Source: Bacillus spongiae (GTDB taxonomy: Bacteria > Bacillota > Bacilli > Bacillales > Bacillaceae_K). From it: a stretch of 64,000 bases of DNA. Position numbers and translations under genes: made by a program. The notes beneath the pieces were generated by a model. It did not search any database. It was not told the DNA's origin and saw only the letters and a program-made list of their open reading frames with translations. Shown here piece by piece: positions 16,575 through 24,996 of the stretch (the stretch's first letter is position 1; each line of letters starts with the position of its first letter). The stretch spans positions 33,943 to 97,942 of the forward strand of contig NZ_JBBAXC010000018.1 of assembly GCF_037120725.1 (NCBI RefSeq), in the 5' to 3' direction.

Positions 16575-16588
16575 TGGGAACGCTTACA
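16575..16588 (+). promoter_or_regulatory. Candidate CcpA cre site upstream of paaA
   Basis: TGGGAACGCTTACA fits the cre consensus TGWNANCGNTNWCA at all but one fixed position. It lies 14 bp before the paaA start and downstream of the presumed transcription start, where CcpA would block elongation. This would give glucose repression of the pathway. Confidence 0.45.
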
Positions 16589-16602
16589 AAGGGGGCTCTT
16601 GC

Positions 16603-17553
16603 GTGACGAATATCCTTTCATTCGAAGAGTTAACGGAAGAAGAAAAGCAGCATCAATTTCTTCAAAGAATTCAAGCTGGAGAGAAGATTGAGGCAGATGA
16701 TTGGATGCCTGAAGAATATCGAAAAACGTTGATTAAGTTGATTTCGATGCATGGTATTAGTGAAATTATGGGTGCGCTTCCGGAGAAGGAGTGGGTACCA
16801 AAAGCACCATCATTACGTAGGAAGCTTGGAATTATGGCAAAGGTGCAGGATGAAATGGGACATGGTCAGCTATTGTTACGTGTGGCAGAGGATTTAATGA
16901 AGCCTTATGGCAAAACGAGAGAAGAGATTATGCAAGATTTGTTTTCCGGAGATTTAAAGTTTCATAATGTGTTTCATATGGAAGCGCCAACGTGGGGAGA
17001 TGCAGGGCTGATAGGATGGTTAGTTGATGGTGCAGCCATTATTACCCAAACGAATATGTTAAGTGCATCTTATGGTCCTTATGCACGTGCGCTAAAACGA
17101 ATTTGTGCAGAAGAGGTCTTTCATGCACAACATGGAGAAGCGATTATTATGGCTCTAGCGGAAGGAACACAAAAACAGAAAATACTTGTACAGGAGTCAT
17201 TGGACCGTTGGTGGGAAGCCTTGCTAATGTTCTTTGGTCCAGGTGATTCATCAACGACAGGTTCTTCGAAACAAGATATAACGATGAAATACAACATTAG
17301 GACGAAATCAAATGAAGAATTACGTCAAGACTTCTTCTCAAAATATGTACCAAGGATTTTGTCTCTCGGTCTACGGTTGCCGGATGAGACGATGCATTAT
17401 GACGAAGAACAAGAACGATGGATTTACAAACAACCTAATTGGAATAAATTTAAAGAAATCATTCGAAATAATGGTCCGAAGTCGAAGGAACGTCTTCGCT
17501 TAAGGCAGCTTTCCTATGAGAATAACGAGTGGGTGAGAGAAGCGTTAAGTTAA
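16603..17553 (+). CDS. paaA: Phenylacetyl-CoA epoxidase subunit PaaA, 316 aa
   Basis: This is the catalytic subunit of the multicomponent monooxygenase that epoxidises the ring of phenylacetyl-CoA. It is a ferritin-like helical protein with the di-iron ligand motifs visible: DEMGH (Glu84, His87) and EEVFH (Glu171, His174). Length and the C-terminal KSKERLRLRQLSYENNEWVREAL are as in other PaaA proteins. It starts with GTG 16603 behind AAAGGGGGC. It is first of an eight-gene run (paaA to the aldehyde dehydrogenase) with short gaps. A cre-like site and a candidate PaaX operator precede it. Confidence 0.95.
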   Translation: MTNILSFEELTEEEKQHQFLQRIQAGEKIEADDWMPEEYRKTLIKLISMHGISEIMGALPEKEWVPKAPSLRRKLGIMAKVQDEMGHGQLLLRVAEDLMKPYGKTREEIMQDLFSGDLKFHNVFHMEAPTWGDAGLIGWLVDGAAIITQTNMLSASYGPYARALKRICAEEVFHAQHGEAIIMALAEGTQKQKILVQESLDRWWEALLMFFGPGDSSTTGSSKQDITMKYNIRTKSNEELRQDFFSKYVPRILSLGLRLPDETMHYDEEQERWIYKQPNWNKFKEIIRNNGPKSKERLRLRQLSYENNEWVREALS

Positions 17554-17570
17554 AAAAACGAGGTGTGAAG

Positions 17571-17918
17571 ATGACGAAAGGGTTTTATCAAGAGTTTGAG
17601 GTGTTTAGTAAAAAAAATGATGTGGCACCGATGCAGTATCAGTTTAGTCTGTTAGCTCCTAACCATGATATGGCACTCATAATGGCTCAGGAGAACTTTA
17701 TGCGTCGTGAACTTGTTGCAGACATCTGGGTCGTAAAGCGTGAAGATGTGCGTAAAATGAATCAGGATGAAAGAGAAACGCTTAAACGCTTGGATAATAA
17801 AGACTATCGAACGACGAAGGGGTACGGCTATTTAAAGAAGAAGTGGAGACATTATGAGCAGGAAATGCTTGATGAGAAAGAGATCTTATCATGGGGAGGG
17901 GAAGTGAAAAAATCATGA
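17571..17918 (+). CDS. paaB: Phenylacetyl-CoA epoxidase subunit PaaB, 115 aa
   Basis: This small subunit of the PaaABC(D)E epoxidase is thought to bridge the PaaA-PaaC heterodimers. The sequence FYQEFEVFSKKNDVAPMQYQ, then APNHDMALIMAQENFMRREL and IWVVKREDV, is characteristic. ATG 17571 follows GAGGTGTGAAG and lies 17 bp after paaA. The stop codon overlaps the start of paaC by four bases (ATGA). At 115 residues it is slightly longer than the enteric protein (about 95). Confidence 0.93.
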   Translation: MTKGFYQEFEVFSKKNDVAPMQYQFSLLAPNHDMALIMAQENFMRRELVADIWVVKREDVRKMNQDERETLKRLDNKDYRTTKGYGYLKKKWRHYEQEMLDEKEILSWGGEVKKS

Positions 17919-18712
17919 TAACGGAGCATAAAAAAAATAAAGTATTAACAGAGCTTTTATATCAACTTGCAGATGATGATTTTATTCACGCCTATCGTGG
18001 GTCTGAATGGCTGGGACTCGCCCCCCATATAGAAGAAGATGTGGCTTTTTCATCCATTAATCAGGATACTATGGGCCATGCAACCATGCTGTACGGATTA
18101 TTGGAAGAATTAGGCGAAGGAAATGTTGATGAACTAGCCCACGAACGTGAATCAGCGACTCGTCGTAACGCAGTATTACTAGAATTAGTGAATGGACCTG
18201 GCCATTATATGGAAGAGCCAAGGTATGATTGGGCTTTTACAGTCGTTCGAAATTATTTCTATGTTACATGGAAAAAAGTCAAAATGGAGTCTCTCAAACA
18301 ATCAAGCTATCAACCTCTAGCTGACGTAGCGGTAAAAGTTAATATGGAACTCTATTATCATGTTATGCACTGGAAAACGTGGATAATTCAATTATTTAAC
18401 GCGACAGACGAGAGTAGAAACCGAATGATGGAAGCGTTAAGGCGAGTATGCGAAGAGTTTGCCGATGTCATTTCTCTTGGTGAGTATGGACCAGGAATGG
18501 TGGATTTAGAATTGATTGAGTCAAAAGAGGAGCTTTTGAAGAAGTGGACATCATTTGTTAAGCCAGTATTTCAAACAATCAATCTACCAGTTCCGACTGA
18601 TTTTACCGCAAAGAGTGGGAATGGGCGAAGTGGTCACCATACTACGGAGCTGAATGAAGCTCTGAATACGTTAAGTGAAGTGTTTCGATTTGATCGAACA
18701 GCAAGTTGGTAA
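17915..18712 (+). CDS. paaC: Phenylacetyl-CoA epoxidase subunit PaaC, 265 aa
   Basis: This is the structural helical subunit that pairs with PaaA. The recognisable parts are LADDDFIHAYRGSEWLGLAP, INQDTMGHATMLYGLLEELG and MELYYHVMHWKTWI. Like other PaaC proteins it has the ferritin-like fold but not the full di-iron ligand set of PaaA. ATG 17915 overlaps the paaB stop as ATGA, indicating translational coupling. PaaD follows after 12 bp. Confidence 0.93.
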   Translation: MITEHKKNKVLTELLYQLADDDFIHAYRGSEWLGLAPHIEEDVAFSSINQDTMGHATMLYGLLEELGEGNVDELAHERESATRRNAVLLELVNGPGHYMEEPRYDWAFTVVRNYFYVTWKKVKMESLKQSSYQPLADVAVKVNMELYYHVMHWKTWIIQLFNATDESRNRMMEALRRVCEEFADVISLGEYGPGMVDLELIESKEELLKKWTSFVKPVFQTINLPVPTDFTAKSGNGRSGHHTTELNEALNTLSEVFRFDRTASW

Positions 18713-18724
18713 AGGGTGGAAAAA

Positions 18725-19204
18725 ATGAAAGAACTCATCATAAAGGAATTACATCGGGTGAAGGACCCTGAAATTGATTCAATTAGTATTGTAGAACTTG
18801 GAATGGTCGAGCATATCGAATTAAGCAAAGACTCAGTGCAAATTCAACTTCTTCCAACCTTTATGGGCTGCCCAGCTTTAGACATTATAAAGGAAAATGT
18901 TGAAAAAGTATTGAGGCAGCTAGAGGGTGTGGAGTCTGTAAAAGTACAATTTCTGCACTCACCCCCATGGACATCTGATCGAATAAGTGAAGTTGGACGT
19001 GAAAAGTTAAAGGATTTTGGAATTGCCCCGCCGCCGAAATTTAGTAAAGACGAAGGAAGCTGGGATGTGGATTGCCCCTTCTGTGGCTCGACATACACAA
19101 CATTAGAAAATTTATTTGGACCTACTGCTTGTCGGAGTATTTTGTATTGTAAACAGTGCAAAAATCCTTTTGAAGCAATGAAACCAATATCAATTGATAT
19201 GTAA
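18725..19204 (+). CDS. paaD: PaaD, MIP18-family accessory protein of the epoxidase, 159 aa
   Basis: The N-terminal ~100 residues form the MIP18/DUF59 domain involved in iron-sulfur or metal centre assembly: HRVKDPEIDSISIVELGMVE and MGCPALDIIKENVE. The C-terminal part carries a zinc-ribbon-like set of cysteines, CPFCGST and CRSILYCKQC, as in PaaD proteins. It is thought to help mature the PaaA di-iron centre or the PaaE cluster. ATG 18725 sits behind AAAGGGTGG. Confidence 0.92.
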   Translation: MKELIIKELHRVKDPEIDSISIVELGMVEHIELSKDSVQIQLLPTFMGCPALDIIKENVEKVLRQLEGVESVKVQFLHSPPWTSDRISEVGREKLKDFGIAPPPKFSKDEGSWDVDCPFCGSTYTTLENLFGPTACRSILYCKQCKNPFEAMKPISIDM

Positions 19205-19235
19205 AAAATAAAACTATAAATAGGGAGAGATTGAC

Positions 19236-19544
19236 ATGATTAAATTAATCGCGCTATATAAGCATCCGGAGAATCAAGAGAAATTTGATGAACATTATTT
19301 TGGAACACATGGACCTATTACAGCTAAAATTCCAGGCTTGAGAAAAATGGAGGTAACGAAAATCGTTGGTTCTCCAATGGGTGGCGAAGGAAAATATTAT
19401 TTAATGTGTGAGATGTATTATGATAGCCACCAAGCATTAAAGGAAGCGATGAAGACGGATGAAGCAAAGGCTTCAGGAAAAGATTTGATGTCGTTTGCAG
19501 GTGATTTAGTTACCTTAATGATTGGTGAGGAAGTCAATGACTGA
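19236..19544 (+). CDS. EthD-family protein in the paa operon, 102 aa
   Basis: The protein is a ferredoxin-like-fold EthD/dimeric alpha-beta barrel domain. It begins IKLIALYKHPENQEKFDEHY, continues GTHGPITAKIPGLRKMEV and ends MSFAGDLVTLMIGEEVND. EthD proteins accompany ring-cleaving and monooxygenase systems in several bacteria, but their reaction is not known. It follows paaD after 31 bp and overlaps the next gene by eight bases, so it is an integral part of the operon. It occupies the place where a reductase gene (paaE) might be expected, but has no flavin or iron-sulfur motif. Confidence 0.85.
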   Translation: MIKLIALYKHPENQEKFDEHYFGTHGPITAKIPGLRKMEVTKIVGSPMGGEGKYYLMCEMYYDSHQALKEAMKTDEAKASGKDLMSFAGDLVTLMIGEEVND

Positions 19545-20313
19545 TTTCGAATACATTCAGACGAAGGTTGAGGGTGAACTTGGCTTTATTGAATTAAATC
19601 GGCCTCACGTCTTAAATGCTATTAATCAAAAAATGGTCATAGAAATACTTGATTGTTTAGAGCGATATGATGAGGAAGAAAGTGTGAAGGTCATTGTCCT
19701 AACTGGAAATGGTCGCGCGTTTGCTGCTGGAGCAGATATTGAAGAAATGGCGACAGTCGGAGCCGTTGATATTGAATTGAAGAACCAGTTCCGTTCATGG
19801 GACCATATTGCCGAAATTAAAAAACCTATCATTGGTGCTGTCCAAGGCTTCGCTCTAGGAGGAGGGTTTGAGCTTGCACTTTGTTGTGATCTATTATTTG
19901 CAGCAAATAATGCAGAATTCGGATTCCCTGAAGTTCAGCTTGGGATTATGCCTGGAGCAGGTGGGACTCAACGACTAACGAAGTTGATTGGTAAAACGCG
20001 AGCGATGGAATGGTTGCTTACAGGAGACCGCATGTCAGCGACGGAAGCTGAGAGGTTAGGCATTATTAATCAAACATTCATGCCAGAGCTTCTATTAGAA
20101 GAAACGGTTCGATTTACACAAAAAATTGCCGAGCAGCCATCGCTTTCGGTTCGGATGATCAAGGAAGCTACATTAAAGGCAGTAGATATGTCAGTAGCTG
20201 AAGGAATGAAGTTTGAACGTAAAAATTTCTCGTTGCTTTTTTCTTCTGAGGATCAAAAAGAGGGAATGCAAGCGTTTATGGAAAAAAGAAAACCAAACTA
20301 TCGCGGTCGGTAA
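19537..20313 (+). CDS. paaF: Enoyl-CoA hydratase, PaaF type, 258 aa
   Basis: This is a crotonase-fold enzyme expected to hydrate 2,3-dehydroadipyl-CoA in the lower paa pathway. The oxyanion-hole segments AFAAGADIEEMA and GFALGGGFELAL are present. Both catalytic glutamates of true hydratases are present, Glu112 (in GGGFELA) and Glu132 (in FPEVQLGIMPGAGG). The start is ATG 19537, inside the end of the EthD gene. Which crotonase does which step here (PaaF against PaaG) is assigned from the catalytic residues. Confidence 0.9.
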   Translation: MTDFEYIQTKVEGELGFIELNRPHVLNAINQKMVIEILDCLERYDEEESVKVIVLTGNGRAFAAGADIEEMATVGAVDIELKNQFRSWDHIAEIKKPIIGAVQGFALGGGFELALCCDLLFAANNAEFGFPEVQLGIMPGAGGTQRLTKLIGKTRAMEWLLTGDRMSATEAERLGIINQTFMPELLLEETVRFTQKIAEQPSLSVRMIKEATLKAVDMSVAEGMKFERKNFSLLFSSEDQKEGMQAFMEKRKPNYRGR

Positions 20314-20324
20314 GGAGGTACATA

Positions 20325-21098
20325 ATGTTTGAAACGATTCGATATGAGGTAAAGAACGGTGTCGCTTGGGTAACGTTACACCGCCCAGAAAAATTAAATG
20401 CTTTTACAGAACAACTTAATAGAGAAATTCAAAAAGCCATTAAAGAATCGTCAAAAGCAGGAGATGTTCGTTGCATTGTCCTTACTGGACAAGGAAGAGC
20501 CTTTTGTTCAGGGGAAGACCTTAGTGGTGTTAGTGAAGAAATGGATCATGGGGAGGTATTGAGGAAACGATACGGACCTATGATGCAGGAGATTTCTCGT
20601 TGTGAAAAACCCATTATTGCTGGAATTAATGGTGTGGCAGCGGGTGCAGGCTTAAGCTTAGCGTTAGCATGTGACTTTCGTTTAATTCACGAGAAGGCAA
20701 GTCTAGTACAAGCATTTATTCATGTTGGCTTAATCCCTGATTCAGGTAATTTATATTATCTTCCTCGCCTGATTGGACATGCAAAAGCTCTCGAGCTCGC
20801 TGTAATGGGAGATAAAATCTCTGCAGAAGAAGCGAAAAGCTTAGGACTTGTGACGAAAGTAATTGATTCAGAAAAATGGCAGGAGGATTTGACAGCCTTT
20901 GCGGAAATGCTTGCTGCTAAGCCGACAAAGGCAATTGGTCTAATAAAGCGCTCTTTACGAGCAAGTTGGGTTTATGATTTCGATGAGTATATGGCAAAAG
21001 AAGCGGAAGGTCAACGAATTGCTGGTAAAACTCATGATCATCATGAAGGTGTTCATGCATTTATAGATAAAAGAAAGCCAAGCTTTCAAGGGAAATAA
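20325..21098 (+). CDS. paaG: Ring-1,2-epoxyphenylacetyl-CoA isomerase, PaaG type, 257 aa
   Basis: This is a crotonase-fold protein in which the hydratase glutamates are replaced. The catalytic position reads GLIPDSGNLYYL with Asp139, the residue used by PaaG-type isomerases, and the first glutamate position is Ser (AGLSLAL). The oxyanion-hole segment is AFCSGEDLSGV. It would convert the ring epoxide to the oxepin-CoA. It follows paaF by 11 bp and precedes the aldehyde dehydrogenase by 20 bp. Confidence 0.9.
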   Translation: MFETIRYEVKNGVAWVTLHRPEKLNAFTEQLNREIQKAIKESSKAGDVRCIVLTGQGRAFCSGEDLSGVSEEMDHGEVLRKRYGPMMQEISRCEKPIIAGINGVAAGAGLSLALACDFRLIHEKASLVQAFIHVGLIPDSGNLYYLPRLIGHAKALELAVMGDKISAEEAKSLGLVTKVIDSEKWQEDLTAFAEMLAAKPTKAIGLIKRSLRASWVYDFDEYMAKEAEGQRIAGKTHDHHEGVHAFIDKRKPSFQGK

Positions 21099-21118
21099 AT
21101 AGATAGGGAGACGATATA

Positions 21119-22630
21119 ATGACACAAGTCAAAGAAGCCAGGTTTGAAACATTGGAAATGAAAAGACAGCATTACAGCATGATTATTAATGGTGAAAGAG
21201 TAGATGGGGCAGAGACGTTTACGACGTATAACCCTGCTACAGGTGAAAAGATTGCAACTGTTGCAAAGGCAACGATTGAGGATGCAGAGAAGGCAATTCT
21301 TGCAGCGCGCCAATCGTTTGATTATGGTAAGTGGAAAAAATCTCCTATCAATAAACGCTCTCGCGTATTAAATAAAATTGCTGGCATCATGAGAGCTCGA
21401 TTCAATGAGTTGGTAGAATTAGAAATCCTTGATAGCGGAAAAAGTCTGTCTGCTGCACAAGGTCAAGTTATGCAAGCGATTGAAGATTTTGAATTTTATG
21501 CAGGGGCGATTGTTGGACATCGTGGCAATGTAAACAATGTACCTGGGCAATTTCAAAATGTTGCTGAAAAGGAGCCAGTTGGTGTATGTGCCCAAATCAT
21601 TCCTTGGAATTATCCACTTATGATGGCAGCGTGGAAAATTGCTCCTGCCATTGCTACTGGCTGCTCTATCGTTGTAAAACCGGCTACATTAACTCCATTA
21701 ACAGCGATCGTACTAGGAGAGATATGCATTGAAGCCGGTGTACCGGAAGGGGTAGTGAACATTCTTCCAGGGGCAGGGTCTTCGGTTGGGAACTACTTAG
21801 TAGAGCATGAAAAGGTAGATAAAGTAGCGTTTACAGGCTCAACACCAATTGGAAAAAATATTATGGAAAAAGCATCTCAGACACTTAAACGAGTGACGTT
21901 AGAACTTGGTGGGAAGTCACCAAATATTGTGTTTGAGGATGCGGATATTGATGCTGCTGTTGATGGGTCCTTATTTGGTATTTTTTATAATACGGGGCAA
22001 TCCTGTGAAGCTCGTTCACGATTATATATTCATGAAAGTATTTACGAAACCTTTATGGAGAAGTTTGTAGAAAAAACAAAAAAACTTCAATTAGGTGATC
22101 CATTCAATAAAACCACACATATAGGTGCTGTTATTAGTGAAGAACAATTAAAGGTCATTGATGGATATGTACAGTCAGCCAAAGAAGAAGGCGCAACCAT
22201 TGTTACTGGTGGAAAAGTGGCTGAAATTGAAGGGTTCGAAGCTGGATATTGGTATGAACCGACCGTCATTACAAATGTTCATCATGACATGAAGGTCGTA
22301 AAAGAAGAGATATTTGGACCTGTTGTGGTAGTTATGCCGTTTAAGGATGAAAAGGAAGCTGTTAAGCTAGCAAATGATAGTGAATACGGGTTAGGATCGG
22401 CTCTTTGGACAAAGGACTATGCAAGAGCAACCAGAGTATCTAAACAAATTGAGGCAGGAATTGTAATGGTGAATTGTCCATTTTCAGCCTTCCCAGGTAC
22501 ACCGTTCGGTGGTTATAAACAGTCTGGATTTGGGCGAGAGTTGTGTATTGAAACGCTAGATTTGTATACGGAGACGAAGAGTATCATTTCCTATTTTGGC
22601 AGTCGTCCATTAAACCCATTTGGACTCTAA
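21119..22630 (+). CDS. Aldehyde dehydrogenase, candidate 3-oxo-5,6-didehydrosuberyl-CoA semialdehyde dehydrogenase, 503 aa
   Basis: This is a full-length NAD(P)-dependent aldehyde dehydrogenase with the glutamate motif LELGGKSPN, the catalytic Cys296 in NTGQSCEAR and the PWNYPLMMAAWKIAPAIATG cofactor region. It is closest in appearance to betaine-aldehyde-type enzymes. In bacteria without fused PaaZ, a stand-alone dehydrogenase of this kind oxidises the open-chain semialdehyde formed after ring hydrolysis. Being last in the paaABCD-F-G run supports that role here. No fused MaoC/hydratase domain is present. A terminator follows directly. Confidence 0.85.
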   Translation: MTQVKEARFETLEMKRQHYSMIINGERVDGAETFTTYNPATGEKIATVAKATIEDAEKAILAARQSFDYGKWKKSPINKRSRVLNKIAGIMRARFNELVELEILDSGKSLSAAQGQVMQAIEDFEFYAGAIVGHRGNVNNVPGQFQNVAEKEPVGVCAQIIPWNYPLMMAAWKIAPAIATGCSIVVKPATLTPLTAIVLGEICIEAGVPEGVVNILPGAGSSVGNYLVEHEKVDKVAFTGSTPIGKNIMEKASQTLKRVTLELGGKSPNIVFEDADIDAAVDGSLFGIFYNTGQSCEARSRLYIHESIYETFMEKFVEKTKKLQLGDPFNKTTHIGAVISEEQLKVIDGYVQSAKEEGATIVTGGKVAEIEGFEAGYWYEPTVITNVHHDMKVVKEEIFGPVVVVMPFKDEKEAVKLANDSEYGLGSALWTKDYARATRVSKQIEAGIVMVNCPFSAFPGTPFGGYKQSGFGRELCIETLDLYTETKSIISYFGSRPLNPFGL

Positions 22631-22650
22631 CAGTCGGTTATTATTCTATT

Positions 22651-22679
22651 ACCCCACTGTTATACCAGTGGGGTTTTTC
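22651..22679 (+). terminator. Rho-independent terminator after first paa transcript
   Basis: ACCCCACTG and CAGTGGGGT pair perfectly around TTATAC and are followed by TTTT. It lies 20 bp after the aldehyde dehydrogenase stop codon and splits the paa genes into two transcripts, or attenuates read-through to paaH. Confidence 0.85.
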
Positions 22680-22722
22680 TACATATAGTAAACTATTTAT
22701 TAATTCATGAGGAGTGGGATAA

Positions 22723-23586
22723 GTGATTGAATCGATTGTTGTCATTGGTTCAGGAGTCATGGGAAGAGGGATTGCTTACGTTGCAGCGGTCAAAGGGTTT
22801 CAAACGACGGTAGTGGACGTCAATGAAGAGGTGTTAACAGCTGCAGAAGCTAATCTTACCGCTCTTTTTCAAAAAGGAGTGCAGCGAGGAAAACTATCCA
22901 TTGAGGAAAAAGTTCAAAGCTGGGATCGGTTATCTTTTTCAACGCATATAGAAGAAGCTGTGCAAGATGCCGATTTTATTATAGAAGCTGTCCCAGAAAA
23001 AGTCTCAATTAAGCAAAGGGTCTTTGAAACGATAGATAAGTTTGCAAAGGAATCTTGTTTTTTTGCTACGAACACGTCTACTATGAGTCCAACTGAAATT
23101 GCTTCGTTTACAAATCGACCAAGTAAAGTGATTGCGATGCACTTTTTTAATCCTGTTCATAAAATGCCGCTTGTCGAAATTATTAAAGGGTTAGAGACAA
23201 GTAATGAAACGACGGAAGTGACGAAAGAGGTTGCTCAGCAAATGGGAAAAGAAACCGTCGTTGTGAATGAATTTCCTGGCTTCGTTACAAGTCGTATTAG
23301 TGCACTTGTCGGTAATGAGGCTTTCTATATGCTTCAAGAAGGGCTTGGTTCACCAGAAGAAATTGATAAAGCAATTAAGCTTGGCTTGAATTATCCAATG
23401 GGACCATTTGAACTGGGAGATCTTGTTGGTTTAGATACGCGCTTAAATAATTTACGTTACCTGCATGAAAAGCTAGGTGAGAAATATCGTCCTGCTCCTT
23501 TGCTAGAACAGTATGTTAAGGCGGGGAGACTTGGGAGAAAGACCGGGAAAGGTGTTTATGATTACTCGGCGGAGGTGAATGTATGA
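22723..23586 (+). CDS. paaH: 3-hydroxyacyl-CoA dehydrogenase, PaaH type, 287 aa
   Basis: This short-form (HbdA-like) 3-hydroxyacyl-CoA dehydrogenase would oxidise 3-hydroxyadipyl-CoA. It shows the Rossmann motif [16 protein letters not shown] at residues 6-21, the catalytic region [16 protein letters not shown], and the C-terminal dimerisation domain ([16 protein letters not shown]). It starts with GTG 22723 behind GAGGAGTGG and overlaps the thiolase gene by four bases. The length is that of butyrate-type enzymes rather than the fused long PaaH forms. Confidence 0.9.
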   Translation: MIESIVVIGSGVMGRGIAYVAAVKGFQTTVVDVNEEVLTAAEANLTALFQKGVQRGKLSIEEKVQSWDRLSFSTHIEEAVQDADFIIEAVPEKVSIKQRVFETIDKFAKESCFFATNTSTMSPTEIASFTNRPSKVIAMHFFNPVHKMPLVEIIKGLETSNETTEVTKEVAQQMGKETVVVNEFPGFVTSRISALVGNEAFYMLQEGLGSPEEIDKAIKLGLNYPMGPFELGDLVGLDTRLNNLRYLHEKLGEKYRPAPLLEQYVKAGRLGRKTGKGVYDYSAEVNV

Positions 23587-24785
23587 ATGAGGTTGTGATT
23601 GTTGATGCAGTTCGTACTCCGATTGGGCGATACAAAGGAGCACTAAAGCATATTCGACCGGATGATTTAGGAGCAATCGTCATAAGGGCCCTTTTAGAAC
23701 GTAATCGTACGGTTCCACTAAAGCAGATTGAAGAGGTAGTACTCGGCAATGCGAACGGAGCAGGAGAAGATAATCGTAACGTTGCCAGAATGTCTGCTTT
23801 ATTAGCAAACCTTCCTGTGGACGTAGCTGGTACGACGATTAACCGTCTTTGTGGATCGGGCTTAGATGCTGTAAACTACGCTGCTCGTGCTATTATCGCT
23901 GGAGAGGGCGATATTTTTATTGCTGGCGGTACGGAGAGTATGACAAGAGCTCCATATGTAATGGCGAAGCCGGACAGTGAATTTCCTCGTGGAAATTCCG
24001 AACTGTTTGACACGACAATTGGTTGGCGGTTTGTAAATGATACATTGGATGAAATGTATGGGACGGATAGTATGCCGCAGACAGCAGAAAATGTGGCAAA
24101 GCAATATCAAATTTCTCGTGAAGAACAAGACGACTTTGCCTTTAGTAGTCAGCAAAAAGCTTTTAAAGCCATGAGTGGAAACCGATTGGAGAATGAAATT
24201 GTTCCAGTGAAATATTTAGATAAAAAAGGAAATGAAGTAATAGTAGATACAGACGAGCATCCGCGACCAATGACAAAGTTGGAAAAACTAGCAAACTTAA
24301 AACCGCTACTTTCAGCGGGGACAGTGACGGCGGGAAATGCTTCAGGAATTAATGACGGTGCTTCTGCTTTACTTCTAATGAGCAAACGGAAAGCAGAGGA
24401 GCTTGGTGTGACCCCTCTTGCCCAATATGTCACCTCAGCAACTGCCGGATTAGAACCTAACATTATGGGTCTAGGTCCTATTTACGCAACGAGAAAAGCG
24501 TTAAAAAGGGCTTCGTTGTCTGTTAAAGATTTAGGATTAATAGAATTAAATGAAGCATTTGCTTCACAGTCTATCGCTTGTATAAAGGAACTAGATATCC
24601 CTGTTGATAGAGTCAACGTAAACGGAGGAGCAATCGCATTTGGTCACCCTCTAGGGGCTAGTGGTGCTAGAATATTAACAACATTAATACATGAAATGAA
24701 AAAACGAGAGGTCGACTATGGACTTGCTACGATGTGTGTAGGAGTAGGACAAGGAATCGCAACCATTGTGAAAAATATACCGTAA
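23583..24785 (+). CDS. paaJ: Acyl-CoA thiolase, 3-oxoadipyl-CoA thiolase PaaJ type, 400 aa
   Basis: This is a type II thiolase with the acylated Cys90 in [12 protein letters not shown], the His motif [17 protein letters not shown] and the second catalytic cysteine in TMCVGVGQG. It would split 3-oxoadipyl-CoA to succinyl-CoA and acetyl-CoA. It could also release acetyl-CoA in the earlier 3-oxo-5,6-dehydrosuberyl step, as PaaJ does elsewhere. The start overlaps paaH (ATGA). A strong terminator follows at 24811. Confidence 0.9.
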   Translation: MNEVVIVDAVRTPIGRYKGALKHIRPDDLGAIVIRALLERNRTVPLKQIEEVVLGNANGAGEDNRNVARMSALLANLPVDVAGTTINRLCGSGLDAVNYAARAIIAGEGDIFIAGGTESMTRAPYVMAKPDSEFPRGNSELFDTTIGWRFVNDTLDEMYGTDSMPQTAENVAKQYQISREEQDDFAFSSQQKAFKAMSGNRLENEIVPVKYLDKKGNEVIVDTDEHPRPMTKLEKLANLKPLLSAGTVTAGNASGINDGASALLLMSKRKAEELGVTPLAQYVTSATAGLEPNIMGLGPIYATRKALKRASLSVKDLGLIELNEAFASQSIACIKELDIPVDRVNVNGGAIAFGHPLGASGARILTTLIHEMKKREVDYGLATMCVGVGQGIATIVKNIP

Positions 24786-24810
24786 TATCGTTATAGTGAT
24801 ATAAGAGTAA

Positions 24811-24838
24811 AATCCCATAGAATATTCTATGGGATTTT
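24811..24838. terminator. Strong terminator after paaJ
   Basis: AAATCCCATAGAAT pairs perfectly with ATTCTATGGGATTT and is followed by further T residues. It separates paaJ from paaX. Confidence 0.85.
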
Positions 24839-24884
24839 TAAGTTACGCAGTCCAAACAGTATAATATTTAGAATATTAGTATAT

Positions 24885-24912
24885 TTGCAAGGGTTTTATA
24901 TGATATGATAGT
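24885..24912 (+). promoter_or_regulatory. Candidate paaX promoter
   Basis: TTGCAA (24885-24890) and GATAGT (24907-24912) are spaced by 16 bases. The candidate operator begins seven bases further on, so PaaX could repress its own gene. Confidence 0.35.
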
Positions 24913-24918
24913 GAATAA

Positions 24919-24937
24919 ACGTAAATGATTCGTTATA
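24919..24937 (+). promoter_or_regulatory. Candidate PaaX operator before paaX
   Basis: The site reads CGTAAATGATTCGTTATA, with CG at 24920 and CGTTATA at 24931. It contains TGATTCG, the core of the PaaX consensus from E. coli as I recall it (WWTRTGATTCGYGWT), with about 13 of 15 positions agreeing. Confidence 0.6.
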
Positions 24938-24996
24938 AGATATTTTATTTTGAAAATAATAAGCAGAGAATGGTACGAAGCATAAGGAGACATGAT

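Noticed and set aside
24789..24796. A CGTTATA right after the paaJ stop codon.
   Set aside because: The partner CG is not 11 bp upstream, it lies at a gene end before a terminator, and so does not fit the operator layout.
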